Assembly (NCBI GenBank): GCA_905220665.1
Contig: CAJNAR010000147.1
Span: forward strand, 310,001 to 374,000
Reading direction: 5' to 3'
Source: Albugo candida
Taxonomy: Eukaryota; Oomycota; Peronosporomycetes; Albuginales; Albuginaceae
DNA length: 64,000 nt
Both the position numbers and the translations under genes were made by a program. The notes under the pieces were generated by a model, which saw only the letters and a list, made by a program, of their open reading frames with translations, did no database searches and was not told the DNA's origin. Each line of letters starts with the position of its first letter. Within the stretch, counting starts at the first letter, position 1. This document shows positions 55,398-64,000 of this stretch, one piece after another.

Positions 55398-57761
55398 ATG
55401 ACAAAAACTGGTCTCACTAATGCTGACTTTGCTCGACTTTTTTGCTCAGAAAACACAGGCAACATACCAAGTAAACCTGATCTAATAGAAATAAGCGAAT
55501 CATCATTTCCTTTCCCAGAGGAAAAAGAGGAAGTCACTATTACACGAGATGACAATTGCATCAGACATGTTGACGATCCAAAAACGAGTAAGAAACAGAT
55601 GAAGAAAGTGAAATCCTCAAAGAGGGGTGCTGTAAATGCTTCTTCAGCACATTTGGCAGACTGGGAAAAGCACACAAAAGGTTTTGGGAAGAAAATGCTG
55701 GAAAAAATGGGTTTCTCTGGCAGACTTGGTAAAGATGAAAAGGGCGTTTCGAGTATCATAGAAGTTGTTCAGCGTCCTAAACAAGCGGGAATTGGTTTTG
55801 GCAAGACCAATGATCCAAGAGAAGCGAAAAGAAATCGAGTATCGCAAGAAGGAATCTATGACGACAACTCGCGTCCCAATAATGAAGGTGAAGTACCTAC
55901 TGCTGATGACTCTATGTGGCGGAAACGTAAACTCATAACAGATACAAAAAACAGAGAACGGTATCGAAGTGTTACGAATGTCCTACAAACGAGCTTTGAA
56001 GCGAGCTCCACATATTTGGAACGTATTGTGGACATGCGAGGAACTCAGGTTCGACATTTCTCGGATATGGCTAGTGTTTGCAGGCATAGCAGCGAACAAG
56101 CGAAGATGGATGAATGCAAACTTGGAGAGGAACTAATTTACAATTTACAGCTTGTCGTAGATAGTGCTGGAAAAGATATTCAGTACCTGAGAAGAGCGGC
56201 AGATGAAGCCGAAGGAGAGGCGCTTAAGGCTGCAATTGAAGTGAATACGGTCTCATCCAAGCTTGAACAAGAAAAATGTCATCTAGTCAAGCTGGAAGGG
56301 TTTTTGTCTTCATTGCAGCAGACAGATCGCGCATTAGACTTGCCTGCCGTGGAAACCATTTTCAGTGTGATGTCGAGCTTGCAAATAATCCGTAGCGATT
56401 TTCCGGACGAATTCGACGCTCATAATCTATTTGATATTGTGCCCAGCCTCGTTATCCCATCATTGCAAGCTCAGCTTTCCGGAATTCAATTGTTGCGTGA
56501 GGATGATAACGATATGATTCTCGAACAGATACGCTTACTGCACTCGTTCTTTATTGAAAATGAGTCTGTCGATTGCGACCCTATTCGGAACCCGGGGCAT
56601 TGCTCATTGCCACGTAGAAGTAAGTTTCAATATGGGAAACTCAGTGCTCAAGGTGGTGCCATATATAATCATATTCTGGAAGAAACCCTGTGGACGGCTT
56701 CCTATCAGTGTATTACAATGCAATGGAATGTATTTGATCCGGAAGCATGTATATTATTTTACTCAAAATTTCGCCCTTATTTGACGGAAACGTTTGCTCA
56801 GGCGTTTCTGGGAAAGCTGATACTACCACGGCTACGGAAAGCATGCCTACAATGGACCTGGAGCACAGACACACCGTCTGTATCTATTTATAATTGGGTG
56901 TCCCCATGGACCGAGCATCTCGATGCTCACATGGAAGTACTATATGTAGACATTCGAGTTGCACTGGGTAATGCCCTGAATCAGTGGCATCCTTCTGACA
57001 TATCCATGTTGCATCACGTGTTCCCTTGGAGAGAAGTTTGGGGCGAGGAGCAGTATAGCCGTTTCACCCACAGACATGTCATGCGTCGACTGATTCGGAC
57101 GCTACATCGTGAATTTGACATCAATCCGAAAAAGCAGTCACTTGATGTCCTGAAGTGGATTTTGGCTTGGAAAGAGCATTTACCGGATTATCAAAGTATC
57201 GCCTTTTTTGAAGGGGAATTTTTTCCTCGTTGGTTGCATGTACTTCGAAAATGGATTCTTGGAAAACCTAATCTCACAGAGATAGCACAATGGTACTCAG
57301 GTTGGAAACAATTCTTTATGAAACAGAAGCTGGCTACTGAACCTCGTCTTATGATTCACTTCCATGGGGCTTTATTCATGATTGAAAAGCTATATGAGAG
57401 TTCAGAAGAAGTGATACCGGTGCTAAATCAGATGGCACCGAAAAGCTACCAAGAAGCCATTGCTTGCGTAGATGACAGACGAGCCAAATCTTTCGAAGAA
57501 GCAAAGAGAAAGCGGGCTTTTCAGAGAAGAGCGAGTGGGTTATCCTGTAATCAGTCGAGTTCGGTTGGGCTGCGTGATGTCGTCGAGCACTTGGCGATCA
57601 ATTACGACCTAGTTTTTAAACCGAAAGGAACGCATGACGGGCAACCAGTCTATTCCTTTGGATCTCATAATATCATCATTGAACAAGGCGTTGTGTTCGT
57701 CGACAAGGGTAAAGGCGATTTCGTCCCAATTGATGTAGAGAAGCTCGTCAATCAAAACTGA
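55398..57761 (+). CDS. TFIP11: TFIP11/NTR1-type G-patch splicing factor, 787 aa
   Basis: TFIP11 (yeast Ntr1/Spp382) activates the helicase DHX15/Prp43 to take apart the spliceosome after splicing. Residues about 88-135 are the G-patch with the family's lead-in: WEKHTKGFGKKMLEKMGFSG, then RLGKDEKG and a Gly-rich end (AGIGFG). The N-terminus is acidic and polar with a basic patch (SKKQMKKVKSSKRG). Residues about 250-300 are a coiled coil (LEQEKCHLVKLEGFLSSLQQ). Residues about 365-620 form the Trp-rich helical GCFC-type domain (SIYNWVSPWTEHL, VFPWREVWG, LDVLKWILAWKEHLPDY). The C-terminus keeps the TFIP11 ending, with the pattern VFKPKGTHDGQPVYSFGS and GVVFVDKGKGDFVPID. Length is close to the human protein (about 837). 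No intron is needed, and the first ATG is used. Confidence 0.93.
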   Translation: MTKTGLTNADFARLFCSENTGNIPSKPDLIEISESSFPFPEEKEEVTITRDDNCIRHVDDPKTSKKQMKKVKSSKRGAVNASSAHLADWEKHTKGFGKKMLEKMGFSGRLGKDEKGVSSIIEVVQRPKQAGIGFGKTNDPREAKRNRVSQEGIYDDNSRPNNEGEVPTADDSMWRKRKLITDTKNRERYRSVTNVLQTSFEASSTYLERIVDMRGTQVRHFSDMASVCRHSSEQAKMDECKLGEELIYNLQLVVDSAGKDIQYLRRAADEAEGEALKAAIEVNTVSSKLEQEKCHLVKLEGFLSSLQQTDRALDLPAVETIFSVMSSLQIIRSDFPDEFDAHNLFDIVPSLVIPSLQAQLSGIQLLREDDNDMILEQIRLLHSFFIENESVDCDPIRNPGHCSLPRRSKFQYGKLSAQGGAIYNHILEETLWTASYQCITMQWNVFDPEACILFYSKFRPYLTETFAQAFLGKLILPRLRKACLQWTWSTDTPSVSIYNWVSPWTEHLDAHMEVLYVDIRVALGNALNQWHPSDISMLHHVFPWREVWGEEQYSRFTHRHVMRRLIRTLHREFDINPKKQSLDVLKWILAWKEHLPDYQSIAFFEGEFFPRWLHVLRKWILGKPNLTEIAQWYSGWKQFFMKQKLATEPRLMIHFHGALFMIEKLYESSEEVIPVLNQMAPKSYQEAIACVDDRRAKSFEEAKRKRAFQRRASGLSCNQSSSVGLRDVVEHLAINYDLVFKPKGTHDGQPVYSFGSHNIIIEQGVVFVDKGKGDFVPIDVEKLVNQN

Positions 57762-60700
57762 TGAATTTGTTGATGTGGCATCCGAACCCGTATTAATGAT
57801 GGTTACAAATCGGAGCAAACCTTGACTAGCTAAGATACGACTGGGCTTGAGCGAATAGACAATTAGTAGATAAACGTCATGATGAATGAAAATTCTCTAC
57901 TTATATCGGTTTATACGACTCCTTTTGGAACAGAGAATGGAAGCAGTAGAAGCGTCACGCCGTGGCGAATTTATACGCTTTAATCACGTGTATGTATCTT
58001 TATAATCGCTGCGAGCTCTCTACCGCTCATCTCAATAGAATGATTTGCTAAGACTTTTCTCGTGAACTACTGAGTCTCTTACATACAAAAAAGAGTCTGT
58101 AGTGGTGAATTTGTGGGCACATGGTAATATACCCTAATAGAGTCTTTGATAGGTCCAAGTATAAGATACGGCAACTTCAAGATCCGGACTGTTATCATCA
58201 AGCTGCTGACCTCTTCCACAAGGGTAATTTGTATCCAGGCACAGCTGAAAAAGACAAGATTTACGGTGGGTAAATCTCCTCTTGCACTCATCTCCTATGC
58301 TGTATAAGTCCTTCGGTTTTGATTGCATTTTCTACATCTTCGCTGCCGAGTTCTGATTGAGACAGATTTTGATTTATAGCGCCAGGTGATCGCTCTTTTG
58401 TTCACCGCACTGAGGGATCATCAGAAGCAAATTCTATCAAGCCACTCACCAGTTCAGCTGTTTTGTGTGAGTCTAATGTCGCACGGTGCTCAGCAACGAT
58501 TTCGATGATGGATGATGAAGCATTTGGCTTTTCAACTTGATTACATTGCTAACGGGGGAAGACAATGGAAGAGGTGGACTAAATTGCCACTGTTGATGCT
58601 ACAGCTAAGAATTTAGGAAGTTCGTGAGTGCGTGAAAGACTAAAAGTTGCTGATAAATGGCCCAGACATATGCTCTGATTACAAACTTGGCATGAAATTG
58701 CCCATACAAGTCAAGTCAAGCCATTTCCTTCTCTCTTCACTAGGTCGCAGTATATTTCTGGTGCTTGGGAATTTGCCTTAATCTGCTGGATATCTGTGCA
58801 AATCCATGATTGAGGACTACTATCATATTTATTTTTGATGTTTTGAAATGGAGGCACCTTTCACTCGACGCTAGACAAAAATGGTCCTTTACTGGCTTCC
58901 AGGTGTTATTCGGATGGTCTAGATATTTTCTGTCAAGCTCTACCACAAAGTTCTTCTATATCCTGTTTTTGAAGGGATCATTTGTGATGCTTCAAGTTCA
59001 TTGCAATCTCTCTATCCGTGACCAATGCTACAGGTGCACAAAGCAGAATGAATTAAGATATGTATAGATTTGACATATACGACAAGCAGAAGAGGTCAAA
59101 CGTTGCTGTTGTAAGTCCGCAGTTCGAAATACAGCCTCGCTTCTCTCGTTAACACGGCACCCGTTTAGTGTATTATAAGAAGTCTGGCCTATCTAGCTAC
59201 CGCTGCTTGTTATTCTGTAAATCCGCACCCTGCGATCCAACTGCAACGTACCCGAATCCGATCAAGACCGAGCACTGGCTGATTTTTCCCTTGCATTTTA
59301 GGAGAGAACATGTTTATGGCCAATTTGACGTGCGTGAAATGAGCATAGAAGAATCTTGTGGTGACTTAAATAAATAATGACACCAATATCCATGTGAAGT
59401 CAGTTTTTTCAAGTAGATAGCTATCGGTGCACGTCCGCTAGGCTTCCTTGATAGGAATGCAGCCTCAGCTGCATATGCTTAGGCTATTTGCGATAATATA
59501 TGATTATTTCAATCAGCTCATCTGGTCCCTACTGTAAGGGTTGTCGCACATTCTAATTTCAGCTGGAAGTTTTCATCTCGTTGCCAGGATGCTTATTTCC
59601 TTTGCAGGTGGATGGCTGCGATGATGTTCCGCAATCAAGATCATAGCTTTGCATAAGATTTCGAAAGGATAATCGGAAAGCCAAGTATGAGAACATCAGT
59701 TTTTTCATATCTCAGCCACAATCGAAAATGCTCACAAGTGCGTCTCTTGGATAAATAGTGGAATGAGTGAGGCGATGTAAGAGCCCTCCGGAGGAGGTAG
59801 CATACTTGATTGGGAGAGATGCCCATGCAGTAGGTAGACCGTGGCCATCTCCTATAAATTGTGAACAAATAGTGGTTTCTTATTGTCTACTGCGGCTGGT
59901 TCGTCTCTCCGCTGATTTTTTAGCAATAATAAATTGGTACTTACAATATTCGCAGTGTCATATCACACTCAGGCCGCAGCACTTACTTTCAACAGGTCAA
60001 GCTACAAACGCGATATCTGCGCTCTTCAAACCACGAATTAACGCAGGCTCTTTGATAATAATACAAACACCCGATGACAATTGGGTGTTGCTTTCATTCT
60101 GCGCGCGGAGAACTCGAGACCATAATGGGAAATTGAACCCTAGCATCAAAGTCTACCGGTCCACCCAATCTATGTTGATCAACGTGCATTTCCCCCATTC
60201 GAAAAGACTTTCAACCGAAACAGAAAAGTTTATGACAATTTACAGCGCGCCAAATTATAGTATTCACGAAAGATGGGATATATGCAAACATCAATTTTTC
60301 TCTGATTCATAAAATTACACCTTCTCTTTGTACGCATAGTCGTTGATCAGTAGCAAAACACATAGAAATGGACGGTGACCATAAGTAGCGTTAACATCCT
60401 AGCATTAATATACAAAGTAGCTTTTCCAGCTGCCATTTTTACAATACAAGGATTCTACCTACTGTCGTTTGGCCACAAAATTTAGCAAGTGAGAAAGCGC
60501 CTGCATGATCAGAGTTGATAGTTCCAGTATTTGATTCGAATTAGTTTTTTATGATTGCCTACCTTACTTGCATCGCTCCAAGAATTGATGGAGAAAAACA
60601 CAGACCTACAGCATCTTATTGTTCTCCGCAATCACATAGCAGTAGTGAACTTCTTTAGTCCTTATTGCGCTGTAAAGCTCCTGATCAAAATCTGGAATGA

Positions 60701-63700
60701 TAGTAGCAGAAAGATTGCATTTACTCGTGGCCTCACAGGAAAAAATTCTTAAATAATTTGCTGAAGTTTGTAGATTACGATAATGAGTTACCTTAATTCA
60801 ATCCTTCCTAGAACGATTCCTTTTTAAGGTGCTGTGATAGTGAATACGTAGCATTCTCGCAAGGTGCTTATCAAATTGCGACATATCTTACTCCGTTGAT
60901 GTCCATCGAAACTACAATTAACCATGATGTCCTAGGAATGCAAGGTTCCACATTCAAATGGTAGTTAGCTTGAAGAGCGATAAAGTGTATAATGTTCAAG
61001 CGAGGCCTTATTGATCTCCTTTCGGCACACGGTACTCGTACTTCGTAATGTAATCAGTAGCTAGCTGATCGTGGCTTGTGGTTGATGAAAACCGAAAAAG
61101 AGCATAAGAGTCTGCGGAACATGATGCTTCTAAGCGTCAACTAAACGAGTGCAAAAGGAGCAAAGGGACTTGGCTGGTGCAGAACACATGCAAATGCGAT
61201 GAGTGAGCGATGCACATGACCCGTATTGAGGACGATATGGACGATAAAAATGCTGTAGTTACCGTAACCTTCCTTGTGTGCGGATATCGTCATGAGAACT
61301 TTCGACTTGGGCGGCTCGGAACTATCGAAAACCTACTCTACTCCAGTTCTTATGTCGTACTTGCCAGTCGAATATCTTCATTCAGTTTAGTAAGCACAAA
61401 GCTAGCAATAGTAGAGTACGTGACTAAAGCAATCCAGACAGGGCACAAAACTAAGAGCGTTCATGTCAGTTTGATAAATTATCCGCTGCATAATCAGACT
61501 GAAATGGGTATACAGAGATAGGTTACAGCGGCACTATGAGAATAGCTTATTTATGACTGAGCTATTATATAAACGCACAGAAAGAGAGAGCAGTGTGGGA
61601 GTAAGCTAAGGGTACGTCTAGAGTCGGTATCAAGATTGTTCGTCTTGTTTGTATTATGGGGTATTCTTTGTTTTTTTTGCGATAAATGGTGTGTATACGG
61701 AGTCAGTCAGACAAGCAGCAGGTGATCGCTTCTTGATACTAGAATTTACAGTGACTGGGTGGCTATAAAATATTCTAACCCTGCCCATCGTTGCTATATC
61801 TACTCTTTTGAGCCTCTGCGTACTATGTGCTGTGATAATTGCAAGTTGCTAAGCACATGCAAAATATACGTGCTTACATAATCGCAGACATCTTAGTAAG
61901 GGCAGATCTCATGAGTTTCTTCATAGCTCACACAATACAGCCAAATACATATTGAGTACGTGTTTCGATTGTATTTTTAGTATTGCTGCGCATAATTTTC
62001 CTGTTGTTGTCCACCTGGGAGATTCGCCAACTCTAATGGTTCAACTATGAAAATATGATCGTCCAGATCGTATTAATGTCCGCTCTACGTAGTCGGACAT
62101 GATGATATGTAGGGCTGCCCATCAGAATGAAGTACTGGGATCGGTATCCTCAAAAACTCCCATATAAAACCGCAGCATTTGCACGTACTCCGTTATTTGA
62201 GATTTCATGTAAAGTTTGTGGGATGAGAGACTGAAAAAATGGATTCAAAGCTATCAAATTATTCAGTATGAGATTAATTGAAACGGATCAAATCGATTTG
62301 ATCATCTTCCCATCATTTTAGCATGTATAGAAACCCACTAGCAGATTTCGGCGCGTCAGCGGCATCGGTCACGAGTCGATAATTTGGCGAGAAGACTGAT
62401 TTACGTACGAGAAGAAGAAGAAAAAAGATCATTCGCAAAAGATTTAAAAATGCAAATTTAGTATCATGTCAGCAGAGAGTTGAAGAAGAATGAATTATGA
62501 GAAAAGTTACATGAAAAGTCTAAGCCGGACGATCAATAACCTGCGAGTGGATACTGCAAGCTGGTCGAGATAGCAACTTATCGTTCTCCATCAAGTGATC
62601 CGATGGTGAAATTCCATTGCGATGATGCACGAGAAAATCAAATCTACTACTTCACCTTATTATGCGGGTGCTCAGGGATGCGTTTCGTGGGAGAAAATTT
62701 CAAACAGTTCCAGGGCTTTTACCTCCTCGCTAGAGCATCCAAAAATACTGCCGATTTCTAACAAACGAACGAGGATCATCAAGCCGACCTGATGCGCAAA
62801 ACGTACAGCAGATGCAATGGAAATAAACCTTGGACGTGCAGTCTCTTGTAATAGGAGCAATGAAGTCCCGAACCGCACAAGTAAGTTATGCAACGAATAA
62901 GGGTTAGAAAGACTATCGACAAGAAATGGTATTTCCTAGTAGCTTTAGTCGGTTTCCAGGTAAAACTAATGATGATAATTCAGCGTATATCGTCCACCAC
63001 ATACCATACACCTATATTACACAGTCAAGCCCTGCCAAAAACTACGACAAAACTTACCCACCTGCGATCCGATAATCACAAGCATATGTGCTGGAGGAGT
63101 GTTTCTGGCTATTGCCTGATACATTCAACGAGCTACGTACAAGCCATTCAACTTGATCACATCGTTATGGCAATAGACGTCAGAAATATGATACATTTTA
63201 TTGATCAAAACTTTGACTGCAGATGAGAATGTGAAGATTAACGAGAATGTTAACCCCACATCCTTCCACTACACTCACTTCGATCATAGCTAATCACGTT
63301 ATCTTTCTAAAGCGAAATCTCTCGAGGGGCATAAGGCGTTTCATTTGCTTCTTGTATATCAAGCTTGGTGCAAGTGTAGAGCGAATCTCCAGCCTCACGC
63401 AGTAGGTATGTTCGGAAAGATATACTGGCTTACGGAAGAGGCCGTTGACATGAATCGCCGTCTTGGATCGCTGAGGCGATCACATTCTACCGTTCAAAGT
63501 CGAATTTGCATCCCATTGTATCGTTAAACTCGCAGTTGCTGAACCTCCACTAAAACGTCGGAAGCCCATACTCAACAATAAGAGATCTATAAGTCGGTAG
63601 GGCGAGAAAATGCGTGGGACTTTTTTGTATACTGGCGGTGAGGGAGGCTTAAAAACTACTTCCCTTTGCCGTAGCTGAAGTGAGCGACAAGTACAGCTCT

Positions 63701-64000
63701 CATATTTTGGAGAGTCTGTGACCTTCTCATTCGATACCGCCACTTTTTTTTAGCAGAGTTGAGCTCCCAGCGATGACGCCTTCCAGCTGTTCGGCTCGTA
63801 TTGAGGGAAGTTCTGAAAGCTTCGTTATGGCTGCTGAGCTGACCGAATGGATCCACAGATACGGCGAAGTCGCTTTCTTGCCCCGAGACATTTTGGACGT
63901 GTTTCTAGCGATCTGCAGGTCTAGAATGATCTAATTATTCGGTCAGTAGTAATCTTCAGGCATTCAACGATCTTCAGCCCGTGAAAAAAAGTAACAGGAG
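57762..64000. other. 6.2-kb gene-poor tail, no convincing gene
   Basis: Stops are frequent on both strands. The longest frames are 59767-60312 plus (181 codons, no recognisable domain), 62888-63226 plus (112 codons, with a hydrophobic stretch WYFLVALVGFQVKLMMI near the N-terminus) and 61210-61521 plus (103 codons). None shows a known motif; I looked for RxLR- and CHxC-type effector motifs and saw none. No tRNA, 5S rRNA or transposon ends were recognised. Confidence 0.45.
59767..60312 (+). CDS. Uncertain open reading frame, 181 aa
   Basis: It is the longest frame in the gene-poor tail, starting at an ATG and ending at 60312. The product shows no signal peptide, repeat or known motif; the only patterned part is a polar C-terminal half (NAGSLIIIQTPDDNWVLLSF). 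The length alone is slightly more than expected by chance. It could be a lineage-specific gene, an exon or noise. Confidence 0.15.
   Translation: MRRCKSPPEEVAYLIGRDAHAVGRPWPSPINCEQIVVSYCLLRLVRLSADFLAIINWYLQYSQCHITLRPQHLLSTGQATNAISALFKPRINAGSLIIIQTPDDNWVLLSFCARRTRDHNGKLNPSIKVYRSTQSMLINVHFPHSKRLSTETEKFMTIYSAPNYSIHERWDICKHQFFSDS

Noticed and set aside
1..64000. CRISPR arrays, operons or bacterial promoters
   Set aside because: No short regularly spaced repeats; introns, tRNAs and protein families are eukaryotic nuclear.

Overview
The window is nuclear DNA of a flagellated eukaryote, most likely an oomycete (a zoospore-forming stramenopile). The reasons are an AT-rich composition, tightly packed genes, very short GT-AG introns of 52-58 bp, a FYVE-START lipid-transfer fusion, a SPEF1/CLAMP homologue (a protein of ciliated cells) and giant multidomain surface-type proteins. 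An Albugo-like white-rust lineage would fit, but I infer this and did not test it.

The first 9 kb is dense. It holds a PH-like protein (243-929, minus), a FYVE plus membrane plus START protein (1540-3030), a KA1-like/helical-repeat protein (3367-4569, minus), VMS1/ANKZF1 in three exons (5151-7026), SPEF1 in three exons only 46 bp downstream (7073-7904), and the ubiquitin-like splicing modifier UBL5/HUB1 (8732-8953). A short antisense large-subunit rRNA-like fragment (8480-8518) lies before UBL5 and may be a nuclear copy of organelle DNA.

The middle is dominated by two huge genes on the plus strand. At 9163-18231 is an intronless 3022-residue protein with a possible myristoylation site, coiled coils, an IQ motif, a CLU-like core, a concanavalin/LamG-like domain and C-terminal cysteine-type leucine-rich repeats. 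At 19679-47759 is the highlight: a four-exon gene of about 28 kb coding for roughly 9,300 residues (about 1 MDa). Its order is three N-terminal beta modules, cadherin-like repeats, several dozen IPT/TIG domains, a GCC2/GCC3-type cysteine-rich block, one more IPT, an unrecognised ectodomain, about ten membrane segments and a cytosolic tail. Its last exon is 24.6 kb with no intron. The three supported introns all lie near the 5' end, all in phase 1, and two of them bracket exactly one IPT domain.

The right part (47.8-64 kb) is gene-poor. A large inverted repeat (arms 48522-49795 and 53501-54774, each 1274 bp, around a 3.7 kb spacer) carries mirrored copies of tRNA-Arg(TCG) and tRNA-Val(AAC). 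Beyond it lies a TFIP11/NTR1-type G-patch splicing factor (55398-57761), followed by 6 kb with no convincing gene.

Taken together the genes include two spliceosome-associated factors (UBL5, TFIP11), a ribosome/ER quality-control factor (VMS1), lipid and membrane signalling proteins (PH, FYVE-START), a cytoskeletal flagellar protein (SPEF1) and two giant proteins of unknown function. There is no operon-like organisation. All exon boundaries were worked out by hand from reading frame, splice-site dinucleotides and family conservation.
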